This document shows positions 1-7,012 of a stretch of DNA of 37,128 nt, one piece after another; positions within the stretch are counted from its first letter, which is position 1; every line of letters starts with the position of its first letter. The position numbers and the translations under genes were made by a program. The stretch lies in the NCBI GenBank assembly GCA_900545285.1, contig UQYK01000017.1, positions 1 to 37,128 of the forward strand, written 5' to 3'. The notes under the pieces are model-generated. The model did not search any database. It was given only the letters and a program-made list of their open reading frames with translations, and was not told where the DNA came from. The stretch comes from an uncultured Ruminococcus sp. (GTDB taxonomy: Bacteria > Bacillota > Clostridia > Oscillospirales > Ruminococcaceae).

Positions 1-42
1 TTCATGCAGTGACTGGAGTTCAGACGTGTGCTCTTCCGATCT
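1..42. other. Illumina sequencing adapter (artefact)
   Basis: Positions 9-42 match the 34-nt TruSeq read-2/index adapter from memory, starting GTGACTGGAGTTC and ending CTCTTCCGATCT. The eight bases before it (1-8) sit where an i7 index would be. Genomic sequence resumes at 43 in the middle of a DAHP synthase codon series. These bases are not part of the organism and should be trimmed. Confidence 0.97.
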
Positions 43-297
43 CCGGGGAATAATAATGATCTTGTCCTTTACTTCATCCTGCATTTTTGCAAGCCGACCG
101 GTATACTCCAGAACCGCATCTTCCCGGTCTGCGGAGCAAGGACCAATGATCAAGAGCTTTTTATCGGATTCACCTGTGAAAACTTTTTGGATTTCCGCGT
201 CACGCTTCTGCTTAATTGCAACCAGCTTTTCGGACAGTGAAAACTGTGCTTTCAGATCCTTCGGAATCGGAAGCTTGCGGATAAATTCCATATTCAT
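43..297 (-). CDS. 3-deoxy-7-phosphoheptulonate (DAHP) synthase, class I, N-terminal part
   Basis: DAHP synthase condenses phosphoenolpyruvate with erythrose 4-phosphate, the first step of the shikimate pathway to aromatic amino acids. The 85 visible codons start MNMEFIRKLPIPKDLKAQ and contain LLIIGPCSADREDAVLEY followed by a KDKIIIIPR strand, which match the first beta strand region of the AroF/AroG/AroH family. The rest, including the catalytic metal ligands, is lost where the adapter begins at 42. The start at 297 is chosen because GAAGGG lies about 11 bases upstream; a second ATG at 291 is also possible. A promoter lies at 334-362, so the gene is probably transcribed separately from the lipoprotein gene upstream. 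The paralogue (Phe-, Tyr- or Trp-sensitive) cannot be told from this fragment. Confidence 0.9.
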
Positions 298-333
298 AAT
301 GTGATGATCCCTTCTTTCTATGATTACCTTCTT

Positions 334-362
334 AGTATACTATATTTCAGCAAAAAAAGCAA
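334..362 (-). promoter_or_regulatory. SigA-type promoter for DAHP synthase gene
   Basis: On the minus strand a -35 TTGCTT (357-362) and a -10 TATACT (334-339) are separated by 17 bases. The site lies between the lipoprotein stop and the DAHP synthase start, about 37 bases upstream of the ATG. Confidence 0.7.
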
Positions 363-377
363 GTTAGTTTCAGAAAA

Positions 378-1649
378 TCATGAAAAGTTTACCGGTGTTG
401 CAACCGGAACTGTTTCCGTGCCTGGATCAGGAGCAGTATCAGAAGTTCCAGTCTGTTTCTCTGACTCTGTTTCGCTGGGCGTGATCAGCTGTACAGAGAG
501 TGCACCCTGTGCAGAATATACCGCAAAGAGCACCTGCTGCGCCGGCAGAAGCAAAGCACGGTCAATATCTTCCGGCGATACACCTAGTTCCTTCCAGGAA
601 TAAAGCAAAATCGGCTCGGTGTTTTTATCTGCAACCTGATAGATGCCCAGTGTGTCCCAAAAGCAGTAACAAACCTCTTTTTCAGCGCTTTCCGCCAGCA
701 TCGTTTTTTCCGTCATTTGTGGCGCAGCTGTGATCGGTGTTCTCCACAGCGCCCCATCTGTTACGATTACATGGGAGAGGCACATGGCATTATCTGCCTG
801 TTTTTCCCAAAGCAGCATGCCGGATTCGCCGCTGCATACCCACTGATACACCGGTGTCAGCTGCAAGGTATTCTCGTTTACCCCCTGCACAGCACATAAA
901 TTTCCATTTCCATCCAGCGCCATCAAGTAATCTTTTTCATCCACCGTTGCAGTCAGATACACACGGTCTGAGGCATCACTCCGCACGCTGGTGTAGACCA
1001 GTGTCTGCTTGGTGCTTTCATCCATATCCAGCAGCGCAGAAAGCCCCATTTTTCGGGAAACAGTGCCATCCGCATTGTACCAAACCAAACGATACTGCGT
1101 ACTATAGTTTTCGTAATAGCTTTCCCAGTCAAATTCGTTAGGATCAAAGTCCGGATCATCATAGGGAACTGCGGTGCTGTTTTCACAGATCAAACCGCAG
1201 ATTGTTCCGTCAGACAAAATGGTAAAGTCCACCATACCCTGCATATTTTCTGCCGCATCTCCGGAAAACAGCTGAGAAAACTGCGGTTCCGGCTGCACCG
1301 CTGCACGGAACAGCACACTTTTTGTCAGTTCATCCTCATTTTGATACTGTCCCAGCAGATAAACACAGCCGTCATAATACCGAATCACCTGAACAGAACC
1401 AAGCTCCTCTGGCAGTTTCCATTGCGTCACTTTTCCCTGAAATGCAGGTAGATCGGCTTCCTCCTGGGGCTTGGTATCATTCTCTGAAACCGCTTCTGAC
1501 TCGTCTGAATCCGCAGAAGTAATCAGCGGCGGCAGTTCCGTGGCTGCCTGTTTGGATGTATTGGAGTGATCCGCACCGGTGCAGCCTGTTACACAGAGCA
1601 CCGCACCCAGTACCAATGTACAAACACGGCAATTCCGATTCCCGCACAT
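378..1649 (-). CDS. Predicted surface lipoprotein of unknown function
   Basis: The 423-residue product starts with a short basic stretch, a hydrophobic segment and a lipobox VTGC with Cys23, so it is probably exported, lipidated and anchored to the outer face of the membrane. An acidic Ser/Thr/Glu-rich linker (about residues 25-65) follows. The remaining domain has repeated strand-turn units such as YYDGCVYLLG, ILSDGTICGL and LDGNGNLCAV, which resemble beta-propeller blades. The C-terminal 30 residues are again Thr/Pro/Glu-rich. I do not recognise a family. Similar propeller-like N-termini occur in larger clostridial lipoproteins that continue into a solute-binding domain, so a shortened relative is possible (inference). 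It has its own promoter (1687-1715) and a GGAGGA ribosome binding site. Confidence 0.75.
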   Translation of the reverse strand: MCGNRNCRVCTLVLGAVLCVTGCTGADHSNTSKQAATELPPLITSADSDESEAVSENDTKPQEEADLPAFQGKVTQWKLPEELGSVQVIRYYDGCVYLLGQYQNEDELTKSVLFRAAVQPEPQFSQLFSGDAAENMQGMVDFTILSDGTICGLICENSTAVPYDDPDFDPNEFDWESYYENYSTQYRLVWYNADGTVSRKMGLSALLDMDESTKQTLVYTSVRSDASDRVYLTATVDEKDYLMALDGNGNLCAVQGVNENTLQLTPVYQWVCSGESGMLLWEKQADNAMCLSHVIVTDGALWRTPITAAPQMTEKTMLAESAEKEVCYCFWDTLGIYQVADKNTEPILLYSWKELGVSPEDIDRALLLPAQQVLFAVYSAQGALSVQLITPSETESEKQTGTSDTAPDPGTETVPVATPVNFS

Positions 1650-1686
1650 TTCTCACTGTCCTCCATTCGTCAAAAATCTTTGTTTT

Positions 1687-1715
1687 ATTATAATACGATT
1701 TTGTCAAAAAGTCAA
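1687..1715 (-). promoter_or_regulatory. SigA-type promoter for lipoprotein gene
   Basis: On the minus strand a -35 TTGACT (1710-1715) and a perfect -10 TATAAT (1687-1692) have a 17-base spacer. The site is 38 bases upstream of the lipoprotein ATG. It lies 100 bases downstream of the PHP gene stop, so the lipoprotein gene can be transcribed independently of the long upstream run. Confidence 0.85.
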
Positions 1716-1815
1716 GACAATCCTGCACAAAGATGGCGCAGGAGAAGTCCTATCTGATTTTTCAGCACATTGCACAGAAATTTTGCAGAAACAAGGCGGT
1801 ACAGCAGCGATTCTA

Positions 1816-2685
1816 TCAGGTATTTCTGCCGGATTGCGCTGCCGTAATGGCCTCTTGCAGGTGCTTTGGAATTTCCCGGTTTTCGATACACAGGCTGTTT
1901 CTGATTCCGGTTCCAGGCAGAATCTCCGGTTTGATCTGCGGCCCATGAAAATCCGAGCCGCAGGTGACCAGAAGATGATGTTTTTCCGCCAGCTGCAAAT
2001 AGAACCTGGTCTGTTCCGGGGTATGCCGGCTGTAGTAAGCTTCGATTCCCTGCAATCCCTGTGCACACAACTTTCCAACCAGCGCATCCAGTTCCGCATT
2101 TTCCAGTCGCAGCTGATGTGGATGCGCCAGAACTGCAACACCGCCAGCCTGCCGAATGACTGCAATGCCCTCTTCCGGTGTCGGCTTTGGCCGTTCTACA
2201 TGCGCATAAAATTCCGGTGTGGTCAGATAGCGATCGAACGCATCCTGGATGGAACTGGCGTAGCCTTTTTCCACCAGCGCCCTTGCAAAATGCGGTCTTC
2301 CGGAGGTCTTGCCGTGGTTATACTGCCGTACCTCTTCCAGCGTAACCGGTGCGCCGCATTTTTCCAAATATGCCAGCAGGCGTGTACTCCGCTCCTGTCG
2401 TTCCTTAGTGTGATCTTGGCAAAAACGGTGCAGCGCCTGATTCGTCCGGTCTATCCCATATCCTAAAATATGCAGCTCTGTACGGTTCTGTACACTGATT
2501 TCTATCCCGGGGAAAAATTGCAGGCCGAGTTCCCGTGCCGCAGTTTCGGCCTCTCCCAGACCGGAAACCGTATCATGATCTGTAATTGCCGCTACAGTGA
2601 CTCCGGATTGTTTGGCCAGCTGCAATGTTTCCGCAGGAGCATACTGTCCGTCTGAATACGTTGTATGGATATGTAAATCTATCAT
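1816..2685 (-). CDS. PHP-domain phosphoesterase (TrpH/YciV-like)
   Basis: This 289-residue protein is a PHP (polymerase and histidinol phosphatase) metal-dependent phosphoesterase. Metal-binding motifs are in the expected order: HIHTTYSDG near the N-terminus, ITDHDTVSG around residue 36, PGIEIS around 59, LAHPHQLRLE in the second half and CGSDFHGP near the C-terminus. This layout matches the YciV/TrpH group, characterised in E. coli as an enzyme acting on 3',5'-bisphosphonucleotides and 5' ends of short RNAs (RNase AM). Whether this homologue has the same substrate is inference. It ends a minus-strand gene run, 38 bases after the DHHW gene, with GGAG upstream of the start. A second, histidinol-phosphatase-like PHP protein is encoded at 20813-21601. 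Confidence 0.85.
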   Translation of the reverse strand: MIDLHIHTTYSDGQYAPAETLQLAKQSGVTVAAITDHDTVSGLGEAETAARELGLQFFPGIEISVQNRTELHILGYGIDRTNQALHRFCQDHTKERQERSTRLLAYLEKCGAPVTLEEVRQYNHGKTSGRPHFARALVEKGYASSIQDAFDRYLTTPEFYAHVERPKPTPEEGIAVIRQAGGVAVLAHPHQLRLENAELDALVGKLCAQGLQGIEAYYSRHTPEQTRFYLQLAEKHHLLVTCGSDFHGPQIKPEILPGTGIRNSLCIENREIPKHLQEAITAAQSGRNT

Positions 2686-2723
2686 TTCCGCACATCTCCG
2701 TTTTCTGTTTGGTTTTGTTTTTT

Positions 2724-3890
2724 TCAGTTTTTCAAATCGGTCAGAAGATTTTGAAATACCTTTTGCCGGCCGTATGTATCTGCATCACACAGAACAAGAA
2801 TCTGACTGTATTCGGATACATCAGTTAATTCCGGCACACTGTGCTTTAGCTTTGTAACATCCAAAATGCAGATCTCGCTGTAATGCTGCATCAGAAACGG
2901 CACCATGCAGTCGGCATAGGAATCCTTTAGCAGCAGCAACTTTTTCTGATTTTCCACATTCGTTTTTAAGCTCAGCTTTTCGCAGTCCTCCCCTAAGTAG
3001 AACGCATACGGATCCGAGGAATCCTCCCAGGTATACATCTGCCGTTCTTCCGTGGTACCATCATTGTTGTATGCTGTCAGAGATGTCACTTCTGCACCGG
3101 AGCTGCATTGATAAATTTCCAGAATATCTGGCGTGACTTTTTGGTAAAGGCAGGCATCATAGAGACTGCCGCGATAGCTTTTTGCATGGGTTACGGAATA
3201 TTGATCATAGGAAATCGGCGCAAATCCCATTTTTCGAATCATGTTTCGATAGACGCAATAAGCACCATATCCCGTCCATCTGGGATCGGTTCGGTTATAA
3301 ATATAATCATCTGTCCCGGTAAATAACACATGGTAAATATCAATTTTTCGCACAGCGGAATTGATATTTCCATAAAACGTATCAATCTCCGGAAGCTGTG
3401 ACGGATAAGAAATGCCTTCCAGCAAATCCGCGGCGTAAAACTCCCCGGCAGAAGGCACCGCCGCAACCATCATGGGGATTTGATAGGTTGCATAAAACAG
3501 ATTCAACTGGGATGCTGTTTCCGACAGCGCGTCCTCATCTAAAGATTCCGGCCGTTCCAGGAGACGATCATTTGCCAGATACACGTCCCCCACCTGCTTT
3601 CCGCCTGCCGCCGAAATGCTGTCTGTTACTGCACTGACCAAGAAATCCCGAAAAGGCATCTGCGCCGATAAGTTTCGGTCGATCTTTTCCCGAAAAGCCG
3701 GAACGCACATATCTGAATCAATAGCACTGAACAGCCGATTGTCTGGTGTACCCAAGCAAGTGCCGGCAATTGCCGCTGCGCCGATCACAGGAAACACAAT
3801 CCAGAGAACTCGTCCCATCCAGCGAAACGCAATTTCTTTTTGTTCCTGTACAGTACGTTTTTTCCAGCGGTGCTGTCGTTTCATTTTCAT
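2724..3890 (-). CDS. DHHW-family (AlgX/AlgJ-like) surface protein with altered catalytic motif
   Basis: The 388-residue product has a basic cytoplasmic start, one membrane anchor (about residues 26-45) and an extracellular domain of the DHHW/AlgJ SGNH-hydrolase type. The family features GDVYLANDRLLE (101-112) and KDSYADCMVPF (322-332, candidate nucleophile Ser324) are present. The signature that gives the family its name, normally TDHHW, reads TDPRW at 201-205. By alignment with the AlgX triad (Asp, His, Ser), Asp202 and Ser324 are kept but the His position is Arg204. The gene follows the MBOAT gene by 15 bases. Such pairs usually move acyl groups onto exported glycans, the MBOAT supplying the group across the membrane. 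With the altered motif, catalysis is doubtful; a binding role is possible. Confidence 0.8.
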   Translation of the reverse strand: MKMKRQHRWKKRTVQEQKEIAFRWMGRVLWIVFPVIGAAAIAGTCLGTPDNRLFSAIDSDMCVPAFREKIDRNLSAQMPFRDFLVSAVTDSISAAGGKQVGDVYLANDRLLERPESLDEDALSETASQLNLFYATYQIPMMVAAVPSAGEFYAADLLEGISYPSQLPEIDTFYGNINSAVRKIDIYHVLFTGTDDYIYNRTDPRWTGYGAYCVYRNMIRKMGFAPISYDQYSVTHAKSYRGSLYDACLYQKVTPDILEIYQCSSGAEVTSLTAYNNDGTTEERQMYTWEDSSDPYAFYLGEDCEKLSLKTNVENQKKLLLLKDSYADCMVPFLMQHYSEICILDVTKLKHSVPELTDVSEYSQILVLCDADTYGRQKVFQNLLTDLKN

Positions 3891-3905
3891 CTTTTTTCAC
3901 CGTCC

Positions 3906-5282
3906 TTATAGCAGCAGATCTGCTGTTGTACTTCCATTTCCTGTAACCAGCACTGCCGTACACACAAGGAGCAGCAGCGCACCGGCAAGCAGCATTCCCG
4001 GCAGACGAATCCAGCCGAACCATTTTTGCTTCTCTGCCTGTCGCAGCAGTGTATGCAGGTTTCCGGTTGCAGCGTATACTCCCACCAGCAATACAAGAAT
4101 ATACCCTTTCAACAAAAGGAAATCCGCTTCTTTTGGCGTAAATTCGGTGATTTGAAACAGCTTCTTCCAACACAGCAGCACATGCGGCATATCCGGAAGC
4201 ACAAACAGCACCATAGAAACGCAAAGCAAAAATAAGGTGCCTGCATAGCGAAATCCCCGATATCGGTTTTTATTTCCGAAGAGATATTCCAGACCGATAC
4301 ACAGGCCTATTCCCATGCCCCACAGCATGGTAGTCAGGCGAAATCCATACCAAAGTCCCACGCATCCCCACGTGATGACCACAGCAAATACATGGAAAAA
4401 ACGGTTTCTTCCATGAAAGTGTGTGCCGACATAATGTGAAAACCACTGTACCACTGTCCGGTTCCACTGTTCAGCAAACAGCGCAATGCCCGGATAAAAC
4501 ATGGTTTTTCCATAACTTTCCGGAAGCTTTACCCCATAGCAAAGCGCTGTTCCGATTGCCATATCCGCATAACCGGACAGGGAAAAATACAGGGACAAAA
4601 ATTTTGCAAAAATCCCGATCCAGTAAATCCACGCAGAGTACAAAGCGGTATCTGCCAGCATAACCGTGTCAAAAAACTGTACCAGCCAGTTTGCCAGAAT
4701 CAATTTTTTTGCAAGTCCCAACAACACGCGGAAGAATCCAGCACCGATCTGGGAGATCGAAAACGAAGGGACGCAGAGTGTTTTTTCTACTGTGCTGTAT
4801 TGCACCACCGGCCCCATAATCAGACGCGGATAAAACAACAGAAAAAGGGAAAGCCTTTGCCAGTTGTGTTCCGCATGGCATTTTCCCCGGTGCACATCCA
4901 CCAGGTAGCCAATACTTTGCAGAACAAAAAAAGCAAAGCCAAACGGGAAAAAATCCGCGCCGTGAATCCAGTTCACCTTCCAGGACTGCATCCAGTCGCT
5001 GCGGAGCAAAATGAGTGCAGCAAATTCAAACATAACTGCCGCGCCCAAAAGCAGTGCCGAGCGGGAATGGGACGCACGGATTTTTTCCAGCAATAAACCA
5101 GCGCCAAAGGTTCCAGCCGTCAGAAGCAGCAGGACACCAGCAGAGAAGATTCCGCCGGACAAAATGAAAATCGCACTGATTATCAGCATGGTCATGGGCT
5201 TCCAGTGTTTTGGCACAGCGTGATAAACTGCTAAACTAATTGGAAAGAAGAAATATAAAAAGGAAAAGGAAGCAAACTGCAT
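3906..5282 (-). CDS. MBOAT-family (AlgI/DltB-like) membrane protein lacking catalytic histidines
   Basis: The 458-residue, roughly ten-helix membrane protein aligns by eye with AlgI/DltB O-acyltransferases: PFGFAFFVLQSIGYLVDVHR (113-132), YPRLIMGPVVQYS (151-163), the LSGYADMAIG region (235-244) and the pore-like WGCVGLWYG (305-313). Two histidines are normally conserved in this family, one in WRRWHISLS and one in GLWHG. Here they read EQWNRT (Asn274) and GLWYG (Tyr312). I rechecked the Tyr codon on the nucleotide sequence: it is TAT, one transition from CAT. The frame is intact and the protein full length. It has its own AGGAGTG ribosome binding site 15 bases after rnmV, and its normal partner type (DHHW) follows. 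A non-catalytic or altered transfer role is inferred. Confidence 0.85.
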   Translation of the reverse strand: MQFASFSFLYFFFPISLAVYHAVPKHWKPMTMLIISAIFILSGGIFSAGVLLLLTAGTFGAGLLLEKIRASHSRSALLLGAAVMFEFAALILLRSDWMQSWKVNWIHGADFFPFGFAFFVLQSIGYLVDVHRGKCHAEHNWQRLSLFLLFYPRLIMGPVVQYSTVEKTLCVPSFSISQIGAGFFRVLLGLAKKLILANWLVQFFDTVMLADTALYSAWIYWIGIFAKFLSLYFSLSGYADMAIGTALCYGVKLPESYGKTMFYPGIALFAEQWNRTVVQWFSHYVGTHFHGRNRFFHVFAVVITWGCVGLWYGFRLTTMLWGMGIGLCIGLEYLFGNKNRYRGFRYAGTLFLLCVSMVLFVLPDMPHVLLCWKKLFQITEFTPKEADFLLLKGYILVLLVGVYAATGNLHTLLRQAEKQKWFGWIRLPGMLLAGALLLLVCTAVLVTGNGSTTADLLL

Positions 5283-5297
5283 TGCCTATCACTCCTG

Positions 5298-5894
5298 TTA
5301 TTCTGCGCCGGATGAAAGTTCATCCAGAATGCGGCACAATTCGGTTTTTGTCATCATGGTGTTCAGCACCTCCAAAAGCGAGGCTGTGGACAATAAATCC
5401 GGTAAATGCAGCCTTTTTTGGAGTGCCTTTCGCTTTGATTTACTGTCTGCACCGCCGGATAGCCCAAGTTCGTACAAATCATACCTGGTAATGGGATCTG
5501 TTTTCTCCGGAATTTCGTCGGTGAGAACGCCGGCTTTTTCAAAAGCTGCAAGCAATGCATTCTTATCAATGCCTTCTACGCCTAATTTTCCCTCCGCAGA
5601 CGGCTTTAGCTTGCGCCGTTCTTTTCCGTAAATATCCGGAATGTAAACATGAAATAGCTTTCCGTCATGAACGGCGCCCTTCAGATAATTCCGGATGCGA
5701 AATCCAGCAGTGTCTGAATCAGTCAGAATGATAATTCCCGTTGTTTTGGCATAATATCGAATCAAGGCCATTTTCTCTGCATCATGAAAAATGTGAAATC
5801 CATTTGTAGTCAAAATCACAGCATCCAGCAGTGAGGACAGTTTGATTTTGTCATATTTTCCTTCTACAATGATTGCCTGTGCAACATGAATCAT
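5298..5894 (-). CDS. rnmV: Ribonuclease M5 (Toprim nuclease)
   Basis: RNase M5 trims the 5S rRNA precursor in Gram-positive bacteria, with help from ribosomal protein L18. The 198-residue product has the Toprim fold: an early IVEGKYDK with the catalytic Glu, then ILTDSDTAGFRIRNYL with the DxD metal site. A C-terminal DUF4093-like region (LGLSGGADSKSKRKALQ) follows, and the length fits the family. I start at the ATG at 5894 because AGGAGG is six bases upstream, inside the end of holA, and the upstream in-frame start would add 11 unrelated residues. Only one base separates it from the holA stop, so translation is probably coupled. In Bacillus the gene sits next to rsmA; here it is with holA. 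Confidence 0.88.
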   Translation of the reverse strand: MIHVAQAIIVEGKYDKIKLSSLLDAVILTTNGFHIFHDAEKMALIRYYAKTTGIIILTDSDTAGFRIRNYLKGAVHDGKLFHVYIPDIYGKERRKLKPSAEGKLGVEGIDKNALLAAFEKAGVLTDEIPEKTDPITRYDLYELGLSGGADSKSKRKALQKRLHLPDLLSTASLLEVLNTMMTKTELCRILDELSSGAE

Positions 5895-5895
5895 A

Positions 5896-6942
5896 TTAAC
5901 CTCCTGCGACTGCAAGCATCTGCACAATAGCAGATTCCAGCATGGTTCGTTCGTCTCCTGCCGTGGAGTTCAGCCTTAGTTCCAGGTCGCGCAGAATTCG
6001 GATGCAGGCACGCAGGCGCTCCGGCGGAATCCGGCGGCAGTCCCGGAATGCATTCTGCACCATAAAATCAAACCGATACCCGAAATCCTCTTTCATATCC
6101 CCCGGCTGTTTTCCGGCGCGCATGGCAGCGGCGGCCCGGTACAAATCCAAAAAGGAAGAGGCAATGGCATGCACAATAAAGGTGCGGTTGGTGCGCATGG
6201 CATAGAGCTTGTCCAGCTCTTCCATTGCAGTCCGCGGCCGCTGAGAAACCACTGCTTTTGCCAGTTGAAAGGTCGTGGTTTCCAGCTGCGGCGAGGTCAT
6301 TTCATGCACCAGCTTCCGGCTGATGGTTCCGCCCTTGTCCGCGTATGCGCAAAGCTTTTCCAGTTCACTGCGCAAAATCAGCGTATTCCCCATGCAAAGC
6401 TTTACCAGTTCCTCTGCACTGTCCGGCGGTAATATACAGCCCCGCTTTTCGGCCAGTCCGGACAGTTCCCTTGCCAGAACAGCCGGTGTCCGCTGAACTG
6501 CCTCGCAGACAACGCCGTATTTGGCAATGCAGTCTATGAGCTTCTTATTCTTTCCCTGGGGTGTTTTTTTCCCGGCCTTGGGGTCAAAGCCGGTTACATC
6601 AAATACCAAAATGGTGGCATCTCCGATTTCCGGCAGCAGTTCCAGAAGCTGTTTCAGCTGATCTTCCCGCAGACGGTTTGCATCCAGATCATGCACCTGA
6701 ATGCAGTTATAGTTAGAGAACATAGAAAACTGACGCGATGCATCTACCAATTCTTTGATTTCCAGCTTCTGGCCGTCAAACTGCGTCAGAGACAGTTCCA
6801 GGTTGCCGCCGGTTGCCTTTTTGAAAAGCGCCGCAGTCAGCTGCTGTACCTGCACCAGATCTGCGCCGTAAATATAGTACAGCCGTTCAAATGCACCCTT
6901 TCGAATCTGCCCATGCAGCTGCTTGGGATCACATGTTGCCAT
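5896..6942 (-). CDS. holA: DNA polymerase III delta subunit
   Basis: The delta subunit opens the beta sliding clamp during loading at the replication fork. The 348-residue length is typical. Recognisable features are the N-terminal YYIYGADLVQVQQLTAALF, where the degenerate P-loop of the AAA+ clamp loader lies, the FDGQKLEIKELVDASRQFSMF region, and the lid and collar segments with TFQLAKAVVSQRPRTAMEEL and the C-terminal helical domain. It starts nine bases after AAGGAGGA and lies 70 bases downstream of comEC. In Bacillota comEC and holA are often neighbours, which supports both calls. A probable promoter (7015-7042) overlaps the end of comEC, so holA and the genes after it may be expressed without comEC. 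Confidence 0.9.
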   Translation of the reverse strand: MATCDPKQLHGQIRKGAFERLYYIYGADLVQVQQLTAALFKKATGGNLELSLTQFDGQKLEIKELVDASRQFSMFSNYNCIQVHDLDANRLREDQLKQLLELLPEIGDATILVFDVTGFDPKAGKKTPQGKNKKLIDCIAKYGVVCEAVQRTPAVLARELSGLAEKRGCILPPDSAEELVKLCMGNTLILRSELEKLCAYADKGGTISRKLVHEMTSPQLETTTFQLAKAVVSQRPRTAMEELDKLYAMRTNRTFIVHAIASSFLDLYRAAAAMRAGKQPGDMKEDFGYRFDFMVQNAFRDCRRIPPERLRACIRILRDLELRLNSTAGDERTMLESAIVQMLAVAGG

Positions 6943-7012
6943 TTTTTAGTCCTCCTTCACTCTCAGACGGCTCTGTTTCCGTAGATAACTGCCTTGTTTG
7001 CGTGAACGTGCG

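Noticed and set aside
1579..2466. 295-codon plus-strand open frame
   Set aside because: It lies antisense to the PHP gene, which has clear family motifs; the frame has no recognisable domain and no ribosome binding site.
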